Shown here one piece after another: positions 1-7,684 of a DNA stretch of 64,000 nt. Origin of the DNA: Alphaproteobacteria bacterium US3C007 (GTDB lineage: Bacteria > Pseudomonadota > Alphaproteobacteria > Rhodobacterales > Rhodobacteraceae); assembly GCA_034423775.1 (NCBI GenBank), contig CP139918.1, forward strand, positions 2,294,001-2,358,000, written 5' to 3'. A model generated the notes under the pieces. That model saw only the letters and a program-made list of their open reading frames with translations. It was not told where the DNA came from and made no database searches. The position numbers and the translations under genes were made by a program. How positions within the stretch are numbered: position 1 is the stretch's first letter; each line of letters starts with the position of its first letter.

Positions 1-546
1 GCGAAAGTTGCGCTGCTGCATCAAGGCAACCGCGAGGGCATCGCCCAAGGCCAATGCTAAAGTGGTTGAGGTGGTTGGGGCCAGGCCAATCGGGCAGGCT
101 TCGGGCGCATCGGGCAGCGTGAGCTTGAAGGTTGCGGCTTTGCTCAGCGTGCTCCCACCATTCGAGGAAATCGCGGCCATTGGAATTGAAAACCGCCGCG
201 TATGCGCGATCATATCTTTCAGCTCGGCGGTTTCGCCGGAATTGGAAATCAGCAGGCATAGATCCTGCGGGCCAATCATCCCAAGGTCACCATGGCTGGC
301 TTCGGTTGCATGGATGAAATAAGAGGGTGTGCCGGTGCTGGCAAATGTGGCCGCAATTTTGCGCCCGATATGGCCAGATTTCCCGACGCCTGAAACGATC
401 ACCCGCCCTTTGCAGGCCAGCATAGCCTGGGTTGCGGCCTGAAAATCAGGTGGTAAATGCCTCGCCAGTTTGGTCAGGGCGGCGGCTTCGGTGTCTAAGA
501 CGCGCTGCGCATGTTGCAGGATACTGCTCGCGGCGGGATCTGGCAT
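1..546 (-). CDS. kdsD: Arabinose-5-phosphate isomerase, KdsD/KpsF family (3' end cut by window edge)
   Basis: Only the first 182 residues are present; the gene runs off position 1. It converts ribulose-5-phosphate to arabinose-5-phosphate, the first step of KDO synthesis for lipopolysaccharide or capsule, in the cytoplasm. The visible part is a SIS (sugar isomerase) domain: GVGKSGHIGRK at residues 53-63, TEASHGDLG at 81-89 and SNSGET at 101-106 are family signatures. The paired CBS domains expected at the C-terminus would lie outside the window. The ATG at 546 is preceded by an AAGGATGA ribosome site. The downstream neighbour on the same strand is a nucleotide-sugar epimerase, which supports a surface polysaccharide role. 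Confident in the family; KpsF and GutQ paralogues cannot be separated from this fragment. Confidence 0.9.
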   Translation of the reverse strand, partial: MPDPAASSILQHAQRVLDTEAAALTKLARHLPPDFQAATQAMLACKGRVIVSGVGKSGHIGRKIAATFASTGTPSYFIHATEASHGDLGMIGPQDLCLLISNSGETAELKDMIAHTRRFSIPMAAISSNGGSTLSKAATFKLTLPDAPEACPIGLAPTTSTTLALALGDALAVALMQQRNFR

Positions 547-604
547 GGTGTTTCATCCTTAAAGTTCGCAGTGTTTTACGGCGCTTTGCCGCGCCGTTCA
601 AACC

Positions 605-1600
605 CTAACTGTAATAGCTGTTATACCAGTCAACAAATTTTCGGACACCGGTCTGAATGTCTGTTTTTGGTTGGTACCCTGTGAGGGCTTGCAAAAGGCT
701 TGTATCGGCCCAGGTTGCGGGCACGTCGCCTGCTTGCATATCCATCAAATTCCGCGTTGCAGAGCGGCCGGTGGCGGTTTCGATCGCAGCAATAAATTCT
801 TCCAATGCGACGGGCGCATTGTTGCCAATATTGAGCACCCGATGCGGCGCAACGGGTGACAGGCTGTCCTCTGTCGTTACTGGCGTGTCTGAAGGAGGGG
901 TTTCGATCAAAAGTATCAGCGCTTGCACCAAATCATCCACATAGGTGAAATCGCGGCGCATATTGCCATGGTTATACACATCAATGGGTCGATCGTTCAA
1001 AATAGCATCGGTGAATTTAAAAGGCGCCATATCGGGGCGCCCCCAAGGACCGTAGACGGTAAAGAACCGAAACATCGTGATCGGTAATTGGTATAGATGC
1101 GCGTATGAATGAGCCATTGCCTCGGTTGATTTTTTGGTGGCGGCGTAAAACGACATTTGATGATCGGCGCGCTGCGTTTCTTGATAGGGCATCGCCTCAT
1201 TTGCGCCATAGGCAGAAGAGGTGGAGGCCAGCAACATATGTTTGGGCGGATGCGCGCGGGCGGCCTCTAACAGTTCGAACGTACCAATCAAATTGCTGTT
1301 TAGGTAACTGCGGGGGTTTTCGATTGAATAGCGCACGCCGGCCTGCGCAGCCAAATGGATCACCGCATCAAAACCATTGGCTTCAAATAGGTTTTTCAGC
1401 ACATCCGGGTCTTCAATAGCGGCGTGATGAAACCGAAAATTGGGGTTTTTGTTCAACGGGGCAAGCCGCGCCTGCTTCAATTGGGGGTCATAATAATCGT
1501 TTAAATTATCAATACCCGTTACGCGGTGCCCAGCCTTCAACAATTGCTCGGCAGCGTTTGCACCAATAAACCCTGCGATACCCGTGATAAAAATATGCAT
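605..1600 (-). CDS. NAD-dependent nucleotide-sugar epimerase, UDP-glucuronate 4-epimerase-like
   Basis: A 331-residue short-chain dehydrogenase/reductase of the extended type. The NAD-binding glycine motif GIAGFIG is at residues 7-13, the catalytic Ser/Thr stretch STSSAYG at 126-132, and the YAATK catalytic Tyr/Lys pair at Y152/K156. The N-terminal NLNDYYD segment and the overall length resemble UDP-glucuronate 4-epimerases (LspL/WbnF/CapI type), which interconvert UDP-glucuronate and UDP-galacturonate for surface polysaccharides. The gene sits upstream of and on the same strand as a KdsD homologue, with 58 bases between them. UDP-glucose 4-epimerase or another nucleotide-sugar epimerase activity cannot be excluded from sequence alone. 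Confidence 0.85.
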   Translation of the reverse strand: MHIFITGIAGFIGANAAEQLLKAGHRVTGIDNLNDYYDPQLKQARLAPLNKNPNFRFHHAAIEDPDVLKNLFEANGFDAVIHLAAQAGVRYSIENPRSYLNSNLIGTFELLEAARAHPPKHMLLASTSSAYGANEAMPYQETQRADHQMSFYAATKKSTEAMAHSYAHLYQLPITMFRFFTVYGPWGRPDMAPFKFTDAILNDRPIDVYNHGNMRRDFTYVDDLVQALILLIETPPSDTPVTTEDSLSPVAPHRVLNIGNNAPVALEEFIAAIETATGRSATRNLMDMQAGDVPATWADTSLLQALTGYQPKTDIQTGVRKFVDWYNSYYS

Positions 1601-2015
1601 ATCTTGCCTTTCCCGCCAGCCGCCGCGAAAACCCCAGCGGCTATTCGTCTTGCCACTGGTCTATGCCCCCCGCGCGCGCAGGTCTAGATGTCTACGTTTT
1701 TTTTTCGCGCCTTAGCCGTAGGTCATATTCAATTAAGGGCAAACCCAAACTCTGCTTTGCTTTTTCACTTGGCGTAGCGCTGATTGGATTGGCGCGTTTT
1801 GTGGCGGGCAGGGCAAAGCGTGTTCAGTATTATCGAGGATTTGCGGGTTAGGGGGGTAAGGCTTGCAGATACGCCGTTCAAATAAAACGCCAATCAGAGA
1901 GCCAGTTGGGTTGTTAAAAAACCCTTCCCAGATAAAATACTTTCGGTATGGTAGTTTAACCATGCGGATGCTTGTCATTGGCGCATCGCTATATTGGGAT
2001 ATGATAAGGAAATTC
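1601..2015. other. Intergenic region between divergent genes
   Basis: About 415 bases separate the leftward epimerase from the rightward hypothetical gene. The open frames found here are short, lack good ribosome sites and resemble no protein I recognise. The half near 1690-2010 is visibly richer in A and T than the flanking genes, and a sigma-70-like promoter is seen at 1911-1938. I see no RNA gene or mobile-element remnant. Confidence 0.5.
1911..1938 (+). promoter_or_regulatory. Candidate sigma-70 promoter for the 2016 gene
   Basis: TTGTTA at 1911-1916 and TAAAAT at 1933-1938 are separated by 16 bases in an A/T-rich stretch, about 80 bases before the start of the small gene at 2016. Assigned from sequence pattern only. 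Confidence 0.35.
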
Positions 2016-2342
2016 ATGTTTGGTTTTGGAATAGCAAAATTGTTTCAAACGCATCAAACGCTGCTGTATCAATGCATGCATTTTGGCGAATTTACGTTGG
2101 GTTTGGCGCAAGAAAGCGCAGATGAAGATCAAATTGAGTTTTTGGAAACCAACTTGGCGCGCATAACGAAGCTGCGCGATGTTAGCCTGCGCAAAAACGG
2201 CCTTCTGGATAAGGAAGACGGTTACTTTTTGGAAGCGTTGCGCGAAAAATGTAAGGAAGTTTTCTACAAAACCGAGCTGTCAAAACAGCAATCTTTTGAT
2301 GATACCTTTATACCGGATGGGAAGATCATTTTGAGGATATAA
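2016..2342 (+). CDS. Hypothetical protein, 108 aa
   Basis: I do not recognise the family. The start at 2016 is chosen because AAGGA lies six bases upstream; the frame is open further upstream to 1863, but those residues look like untranslated leader. The product is a soluble, largely helical, charged protein with no signal peptide. Residues 30-75 are acidic and Leu-rich (EDQIEFLETNLARI) and could form a short coiled coil. It stands alone between a divergent epimerase and a downstream MAPEG gene 182 bases away. No close match is known to me, so the assignment rests on the ribosome site, the candidate promoter and coherent codon use. Confidence 0.5.
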   Translation: MFGFGIAKLFQTHQTLLYQCMHFGEFTLGLAQESADEDQIEFLETNLARITKLRDVSLRKNGLLDKEDGYFLEALREKCKEVFYKTELSKQQSFDDTFIPDGKIILRI

Positions 2343-2524
2343 GAAGCAATTTCTACGCAGAAAATCTGCGCCATGTTGCTTTGTTTTAAGCAGCAGTGGC
2401 CTAAAGGATAAAGAAACATGGATCGCCGCAAACCCGTCAGAATATTTACCCAGTTTGTACCTAAGCTTTAACACATCGAGGGTCGTGAAACGGCCATCGA
2501 TCAGCCCAGTGGAGTGTCTTAAAA

Positions 2525-2962
2525 ATGACAGAAATATTTGTGCCCATGTTCTACATGATGTGTTTGACGGCCACCGTGTTTTTATTTTCCACAGGTATCA
2601 GGCTTAAAGAAATCTATCTTACTTCGAGCGATGCATCTGTTGATGGAGAAGAGCACCGCCATCCTCCCTTTGATAATGGAAGCGTGGTGTTACGCAACTC
2701 TCAGAGAAACCTTACAAATTTATTTGAGTTTCCAGTTTTGTTTTACACGGTCTGCATTTCGATATTTGTGACGAATACGGGTGATGCATATTTCGTGCAA
2801 TTGGCCTATTGGTATTTTTACCTCCGCACAATTCATTCCTTTTATCATATATTCTTCAACCACTTGGCGATCAATGGTGGATTTCCAATGCGCGCGATGA
2901 TTTGGATTCCGTCAACGGCAGTGCTCGTGTGGATGTGGATCCGATTTATCACTCTTATTTGA
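2525..2962 (+). CDS. MAPEG family membrane protein
   Basis: A 145-residue integral membrane protein with four predicted hydrophobic helices (roughly residues 5-23, 66-85, 92-110 and 122-142). The segment RNSQRNLTNLFEFPVLFY at about residues 57-74 is the family signature: an Asn/Arg-containing loop leading into helix 2 with an E-x-P motif. MAPEG proteins include microsomal glutathione transferases and eicosanoid enzymes; bacterial members are mostly uncharacterised and may conjugate glutathione to hydrophobic compounds. The next gene, on the opposite strand, is a soluble glutathione S-transferase, which suggests a shared detoxification theme. Substrate unknown. Start ATG at 2525 precedes the first hydrophobic helix. 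Confidence 0.8.
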   Translation: MTEIFVPMFYMMCLTATVFLFSTGIRLKEIYLTSSDASVDGEEHRHPPFDNGSVVLRNSQRNLTNLFEFPVLFYTVCISIFVTNTGDAYFVQLAYWYFYLRTIHSFYHIFFNHLAINGGFPMRAMIWIPSTAVLVWMWIRFITLI

Positions 2963-3070
2963 GGGGCGTGCCTTGCCTGCGCCCGCTGCCATCATAAGCG
3001 TTGCTGCGTAAGCCTAACGCGCGCCGCAGCGCTGGAGGCGCTTGTTCTGTGCTATTTGAAACACAGAAGC

Positions 3071-3105
3071 GACCGCCGTGAAACCGTATCACGTTCACAG
3101 CGGTC
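3071..3105. repeat. Imperfect inverted repeat between convergent genes
   Basis: Arms GACCGC-C-GTGAA (3071-3082) and TTCAC-A-GCGGTC (3094-3105) pair over 11 positions with one mismatch around an 11-base spacer. It lies between the MAPEG gene and the convergent glutathione transferase. No T-tract follows on either strand, so a simple intrinsic terminator is not supported; a factor-dependent termination site or protein-binding site is possible. Confidence 0.35.
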
Positions 3106-3205
3106 TGACCGAAGGCTTGCTGGTTCTAAAGTTTGGGATCAGCGCAAGCTGCTGCCATTTCGGACGAGCTGGATCGTTTCTTTGGCGTTTTTTACAGACG
3201 CCGCC

Positions 3206-3916
3206 TTAAATGGGACATTGCGCAAATTTGGCGGCGCTGTCTTTTACGGTGCTGAGCGCGCCGACTGCCTCTGTTATGCTGAGAACGGTTGGGAATTCGG
3301 CAAATGGGTCGCCGCCACAGGCCTCTCTTAACATACCAAAACCCCCGGTTTCTTGAACGGCGCGTACGCAGGTATAGAGAAAGATATCGGCATAAGAGCA
3401 GGTGTCTCCAGTTAAAAACGGCCCTGCTTTTTGCGCGCTCAAATGCTTTTCAAGAAATTCAAAGCGGCTTTTATGCAGCCTAGTCAGATTGGCGATACCC
3501 GCATCTTTGCCACCATCAGCCAGGCTGTCAGTTAAACGCAGATTTCTCCAAAACGTTTCATTATGCCCCGTAATAATATCGTGGAAGGGCGATAAAACAA
3601 AGGAATAGTAATCCTGCACCCAAGCCCAATACATGTTGATGCGGGCAGCCGTTTCATTGTTTTTGGGCGTTAACGGGCCGGGATATTGGGCGACCAAATA
3701 TTGCACGATCGCCATCGAGTCGTTCAATTCCAACCCGTTCGACATATCCTTCATCCAAGGAATTATTCCAAAGGGCGCTTGCGTGTCTTTGTCGAAATCT
3801 TCCCCCATCGGGCTGGAAAGAAGATAATTTACCTCAATGCCATGCAGAGCGCAGATTAGGTTTATCTGTTCTCCGCGACCAATAACGGGGAGATAGGCTA
3901 AATCAATCTGTTTCAT
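3206..3916 (-). CDS. Glutathione S-transferase family protein
   Basis: A 236-residue soluble protein with an N-terminal thioredoxin-fold domain (about residues 1-82) and an all-helical C-terminal domain (about 90-210). The cis-Pro region FGIIPWM (near 49-55) and the LNDSMAIVQYL stretch (near 64-74) correspond to the glutathione gamma-glutamyl binding segment E/D-S found in GSTs. The N-terminal DLAYLPVIGRGEQI resembles sigma/mu-like GSTs with an early Tyr. It probably conjugates glutathione to electrophiles or acts as a peroxidase; substrate unknown. It converges on a MAPEG gene that belongs to a second glutathione-linked family. Confidence 0.82.
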   Translation of the reverse strand: MKQIDLAYLPVIGRGEQINLICALHGIEVNYLLSSPMGEDFDKDTQAPFGIIPWMKDMSNGLELNDSMAIVQYLVAQYPGPLTPKNNETAARINMYWAWVQDYYSFVLSPFHDIITGHNETFWRNLRLTDSLADGGKDAGIANLTRLHKSRFEFLEKHLSAQKAGPFLTGDTCSYADIFLYTCVRAVQETGGFGMLREACGGDPFAEFPTVLSITEAVGALSTVKDSAAKFAQCPI

Positions 3917-4323
3917 TGGACCCTCATATCAATATCGTTGTAAAACTTTTAAACAATGTAATCGATTTTAAATAAAGGTTTTTTTCACGTTTTTCATTGC
4001 GCATAGCCGTAAAGTCTTGCTGCTGATGTTTTTGGGCAGGCCATCGGTGTTTGATCAAGCTTGAAAGCGCAGTACCTTATTGGCTGCTTACGTTTCCTAA
4101 CATGCGGCGCATTTGGCCGGGGTTATCTTAGACCGTCAAAAAACCGATGCTTGACTAGGGGCTTTCTTTTCCGACCGCTTTGTGTACACTCCGCCCTCAG
4201 CACCTGTAGCCAATACGAGAGTGCCGGTATCGCCGGTTGTCTTTTGGGAGGAGGCAACTGGCGATACAGCGTTTATATGGGTACAGGCTGTTCATCCATA
4301 TCTTTGTTTGAAAAGGTCCAACA
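3917..4323. other. Intergenic region with structured RNA potential
   Basis: About 400 bases lie between the glutathione transferase start and the 59-codon ORF at 4324. The first third (about 3920-4000) is A/T-rich and would contain the leftward promoter of the transferase. The last third contains two pairing regions: CACTC at 4187-4191 with GAGTG near 4218-4222, and a 13-bp stem at 4227-4267. No protein-coding frame in it looks convincing. Confidence 0.45.
4227..4267 (-). ncRNA. Strong hairpin with CCTCCTCCC loop on the minus strand; candidate anti-Shine-Dalgarno RNA element
   Basis: Positions 4227-4239 pair with 4255-4267 over 13 base pairs, one of them a G-T wobble when read on the plus strand. 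Read on the minus strand the 15-base loop begins with CCTCCTCCC, the anti-Shine-Dalgarno motif that defines the loops of alphaproteobacterial alpha-r14/cuckoo small RNAs (for example CcsR and NfeR1). Those RNAs usually carry two or more such hairpins; only one copy of the motif is seen here, and no clear terminator follows. Read on the plus strand the loop is GGGAGGAGG, a ribosome-site-like sequence exposed in the leader of the downstream ORF. Which strand is transcribed is unknown. Confidence 0.35.
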
Positions 4324-4503
4324 ATGTCTGTGGTCCTCACACATGATGATCGAACTGCGGGTTTGGCAAACCGTGCGGCACGCCGGGCGCGCAATGCCCG
4401 GGCTGAAATTGCGATCGCTTTTTCATATGGCGCGGCGCTTCGTGATCCGCGCAATTGCCGGCATGCCACAAAGCAAGATCGGAGCGCGGAATATGCGCTC
4501 TGA
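4324..4503 (+). CDS. Small ORF, 59 aa, upstream of and overlapping a DMT permease gene
   Basis: The ATG at 4324 has AAAAGG seven bases upstream. The product is Arg- and Ala-rich in the middle (RAARRARNARAEIAIAF at about residues 17-33) and has no hydrophobic helix. Its last codons overlap the permease start at 4493 by 11 bases in another frame, an arrangement that often gives translational coupling. It could be a leader peptide controlling the transporter, a small regulatory protein, or chance. I do not recognise the sequence. Confidence 0.35.
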   Translation: MSVVLTHDDRTAGLANRAARRARNARAEIAIAFSYGAALRDPRNCRHATKQDRSAEYAL

Positions 4504-5356
4504 CAGTTTCATGGGCATCTGTTTTATGGCTTTGGGCATGTTTTTGTTTTCGGCTGTGGATACGATGGCAAAGTTTTTATCTGATGGCATGCACCCGATT
4601 CAGATCGTTTGGTTTCGCCAATTGGGGCTGCTATGCGGCGTCGTTGTATTTTTGCTATTACGCGGCCCGGCTTTTTTGGTGTCGAAGCAGCCGTTATTGC
4701 AGGTGATGCGCGGGGCAACAGCAGCAGGATCGGCCTGTTTATTCGTAATGGCTTTGCGCTACGTTCCGCTTGCTGATGCTGCGGCGGTCAGCTTCGTCGC
4801 CCCTTTTATCGTGATCGTATTGGGGGTGAGTGTTCTGAAAGAAAAAGTTGGGCTGCGCCGCTGGATTTCGGTGGTTTTGGGTTTTGTGGGAACGTTGGTT
4901 GTGATCCGCCCGGGGCAGGATGTCTTGCATCCTGCGGTGTTTTTGGTGGTGGGCGCTGCGTTTTTCTTCGCCTGCCGGCAGGTGCTATCGCGGTTTTTAA
5001 GCCATGCGGATCCAGTATCCACGACAGTGGCCTATACGGCGATTACCAGCATGAGTTTGATCACGTTGATGTTGCCCTTCGTATGGCGGATGCCGGATTT
5101 TTCGCGCGATGGGCTGTTATTGGTGGCGATGAGCATTCTGGCCGCTTTGGGTGAATTTTCGGTGATCAAAGCGCTGAGCCTTGCGCAAGCTGTTGTGGTG
5201 GCGCCGGTGCAATATAGTTTGATTATCTGGAGCACCTTCTATGGATATTTGGTATTCGCGCAGATCCCCGATTTTTGGACTGCAATCGGGACGTTGATTA
5301 TAGTGGCATCGGGTATTTATGCGCTGCGCCGCCAAGCGCTTAGCGAGGCAGCCTAG
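4493..5356 (+). CDS. DMT superfamily permease (EamA domains)
   Basis: A 287-residue inner-membrane protein with about ten hydrophobic helices arranged as two EamA repeats. The first repeat starts at residue 5 (GICFMALGMFLFSAVD) and contains LRYVPLADAAAVSFVAPF near residues 84-101, a typical EamA helix 3-4 motif; the second begins near residue 146. Family members export amino acids, purines or other metabolites; the substrate cannot be read here. ATG 4493 is chosen because GGAG lies about ten bases upstream and the protein then begins just before the first helix, as in relatives. The same frame is open back to 4061 but encodes Arg/Cys-rich sequence unlike the family. The start overlaps the end of a 59-codon ORF. 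Confidence 0.85.
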   Translation: MRSDSFMGICFMALGMFLFSAVDTMAKFLSDGMHPIQIVWFRQLGLLCGVVVFLLLRGPAFLVSKQPLLQVMRGATAAGSACLFVMALRYVPLADAAAVSFVAPFIVIVLGVSVLKEKVGLRRWISVVLGFVGTLVVIRPGQDVLHPAVFLVVGAAFFFACRQVLSRFLSHADPVSTTVAYTAITSMSLITLMLPFVWRMPDFSRDGLLLVAMSILAALGEFSVIKALSLAQAVVVAPVQYSLIIWSTFYGYLVFAQIPDFWTAIGTLIIVASGIYALRRQALSEAA

Positions 5357-5582
5357 CACTATTCGAGGGGATGTGTTGCAAACGCGCTGTGTGGATTGGC
5401 GGCAGCGGGCACGCCGATACGTGGGGATATGGTGCCCTGATTATGCAAGAGCTTCTGACAGCGTGGCAGATCGGCGCGGCTATTGCCTGAAATCCGCATT
5501 AAAAGCCGGGGTAGGGCTTTGCTTGCAAAAAGGCGCATTCCTGCGTTAGGAGGATGCCACGCAAACCCTAGGATGTCTCTTT

Positions 5583-6593
5583 ATGCTTACGCGCCCCACG
5601 GCCTCTTCGCAGAATTTGCATCACGCGGCCCGGCTCAGCGTTGCGCCGATGATGGATTGGACGGATCGGCATTGCCGCTACTTGCATCGTTTGTTATGCC
5701 AGAATGCGCTGCTCTATACCGAAATGGTGACGGCGCCTGCATTGGTGCGCGGACGGGCCTTGCATTTGCTCGATTACCATCCGGCTGAACATCCAGTGGC
5801 GTTGCAATTGGGCGGGTCGGACCCTGCTGAATTGGCCGAGGCGGCCAAACTGGGCGCCGAGGCCGGATATGATGAAATCAACCTCAATGTTGGATGTCCC
5901 TCTGACCGGGTACAATCGGGTCGCTTTGGCGCTGTTTTGATGCGCGAACCCGGGCTTGTGGCCGAATGCTGCGCGGCCATGCGCTCTGCTGTGGATATTG
6001 AGGTTACGGTCAAATGCCGGATTGGCGTTGATGATCAAATTCCCGAGCAGATACTGCCCGAGTTCTTGGCGCGTGTTTCGGCGGCGGGTATTGGGCGCTT
6101 TATCATCCATGCGCGTAAAGCTTGGCTAGAGGGCCTTAGCCCGAAAGAAAACCGCGATATCCCTCCGCTTGATTATGGCTTGGTGTTGCAAATGAAAGGC
6201 CTATTTCCGGCGCTGCATCTGTCGATCAATGGCGGTGTGACAGCGTTGGATCAGGCGCAAAACTTCTTAGATTCGGGGATGGATGGGGTGATGATTGGCC
6301 GTGCGGCCTATCATCAGCCAACCGATCTTCTCGCCAATGCGGATGCTGTTATTTTCGGGCAGGATCGGGCAATAAACCCGGTCAATATTGTGCATCAGAT
6401 GATGCCTTATATCCATGCTCATATCGAAAATGGCGGGCGGCTTAACCAAATAACACGGCATATGTTGGGACTATTTACAGGCCGCCCAGGCGCCCGTGGA
6501 TGGCGGCGGGTTTTATCCGAGCGCGCGCATTGCGATGGTCCTGAGCTGGTTTTAGAAGCGCTGCAACGGGTGATCGAGCCCGAAGCGGCTTAG
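5583..6593 (+). CDS. dusA: tRNA-dihydrouridine synthase A
   Basis: A 336-residue flavoprotein that reduces uridine in the tRNA D-loop (U20/U20a) using FMN and NADPH, in the cytoplasm. SVAPMMDWTDRHCRY at residues 19-33 is the family N-terminal signature, NVGCPS at 102-107 holds the catalytic Cys105, and HARKAWLEGLSPKENR near 182-197 is the DusA-specific loop that carries the FMN/substrate-binding His and Arg residues. Length is normal for DusA. Start is ATG 5583; a slightly later start would also keep all motifs. It is followed on the other strand by a convergent ketopantoate reductase-like gene 47 bases away. Confidence 0.93.
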   Translation: MLTRPTASSQNLHHAARLSVAPMMDWTDRHCRYLHRLLCQNALLYTEMVTAPALVRGRALHLLDYHPAEHPVALQLGGSDPAELAEAAKLGAEAGYDEINLNVGCPSDRVQSGRFGAVLMREPGLVAECCAAMRSAVDIEVTVKCRIGVDDQIPEQILPEFLARVSAAGIGRFIIHARKAWLEGLSPKENRDIPPLDYGLVLQMKGLFPALHLSINGGVTALDQAQNFLDSGMDGVMIGRAAYHQPTDLLANADAVIFGQDRAINPVNIVHQMMPYIHAHIENGGRLNQITRHMLGLFTGRPGARGWRRVLSERAHCDGPELVLEALQRVIEPEAA

Positions 6594-6640
6594 CAGCCAT
6601 TCACCCGCCGGCCGAGCGCATGAAAAAATGCTGAACGGGC

Positions 6641-7684
6641 TTACGCGCCTTTGGCTGGCGCATAGGGGCTATTGATCGCAGTTTCTATCGAGTCTTGCTT
6701 GTCATAAAGCCCCAGCACGCTGCCTTGCAGGCGCACCAACGCACTGATCGCGTTCAAGGTTGGGGTTTCTATTTCTAGGCGGCGGGCCAATTCAAGCACC
6801 GTGCTGGTCAGCGCATCCAATTCCATCGGGCGCCCCAATTCAACATCATGCCGGGTTGATGGTTTATGGCCGATAATATCGGCGCCGCCTTGAATGCGCC
6901 GCTCAATATCCACATTGAATCGTGCGCCGACGGCCAAGCCCACTTTGCGGCATTCGATCATCGCATCGCGGATCACCGCGCGGCTGGCAGGATCATTGCC
7001 AATCAGATCCAAACTGGCGCCGGTTAGCGCTGAGACCGGGTTAAAAGAGCAATTGCCCCAGAGCTTGATCCAGATTTCATCGCGCAATCTGGGCTTTACC
7101 GGCGCGCGCAATCCCCCCGCGCGTAAAAGCTCTGATAGTTTCATCACGCGATCGCTGCGCTGCCCATCAGGTTCGCCTAAGGTGAAGCGATCGCCTGATT
7201 TTAATGTGATTTGGCCTGGCGCCGAAATTTCACAGGCGGGATAGACCACGCATCCAATCGCCCGCTCAGGGCCAAAGGCAGCCCATTGTACGCCCCCGGG
7301 ATCCGAGGTTTCCAGCCACCGATTTTCCATCGCACTGTTGCTGCCCGCTTTGTAAAAATACCACCAAGGTATGCCATTTACCGCCGGCACCAGCGCGGTG
7401 TGCTCCGCCAGCAAAGGTTTGAACCGGTCGATTACGGGGGCGACGGAATGCGCCTTCAGAGCGCTGATCACATAATCTTGGGGGCCGAGCTCTTCGGGTG
7501 TGTTGGTGGCCTTCACAGGGAGCGTTTCGGCGCTGCCCTCTTTTATCAGGGTAAGACCTTTGTCACGCAACCCTTCAAGATGCGGGCCTCTGGCAATCAG
7601 CGAGACATCAGCACCAGCTTTGATCAACGCATGGGCCATGTAGCCGCCGATGGCGCCGGCACCGAATATGCATATTTTCGTCAT
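6641..7684 (-). CDS. 2-dehydropantoate 2-reductase (ApbA/PanE) family protein
   Basis: A 347-residue NADP-dependent oxidoreductase. The Rossmann motif GAGAIGG is at residues 8-14, and the helical C-terminal domain contains the IWIKLWGNCSFNPVSAL segment (near residues 204-220), whose Lys and Asn are the family's catalytic/binding residues. True PanE makes pantoate for coenzyme A. At 347 residues this is longer than typical PanE (about 300) and the gene overlaps the upstream acyl-CoA ligase by four bases (ATGA), so it may instead reduce another 2-oxo acid in a catabolic pathway with that ligase. Family assignment is secure; the substrate is not. Confidence 0.82.
   Translation of the reverse strand: MTKICIFGAGAIGGYMAHALIKAGADVSLIARGPHLEGLRDKGLTLIKEGSAETLPVKATNTPEELGPQDYVISALKAHSVAPVIDRFKPLLAEHTALVPAVNGIPWWYFYKAGSNSAMENRWLETSDPGGVQWAAFGPERAIGCVVYPACEISAPGQITLKSGDRFTLGEPDGQRSDRVMKLSELLRAGGLRAPVKPRLRDEIWIKLWGNCSFNPVSALTGASLDLIGNDPASRAVIRDAMIECRKVGLAVGARFNVDIERRIQGGADIIGHKPSTRHDVELGRPMELDALTSTVLELARRLEIETPTLNAISALVRLQGSVLGLYDKQDSIETAINSPYAPAKGA

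Noticed and set aside
3185..3203. GGCGT/ACGCC hairpin as terminator of the glutathione transferase gene
   Set aside because: The stem is only five base pairs and no T-tract follows on the minus strand.
4061..4492. Upstream in-frame extension of the DMT permease
   Set aside because: The extra 144 residues are Cys/Arg-rich, unlike EamA proteins, and overlap a structured leader; the ATG at 4493 gives a normal family N-terminus.
5371..5490. 39-codon ORF between the DMT permease and dusA with GAGGGG just upstream
   Set aside because: The purine-rich stretch abuts the ATG with no spacing, and the product has no recognisable feature.
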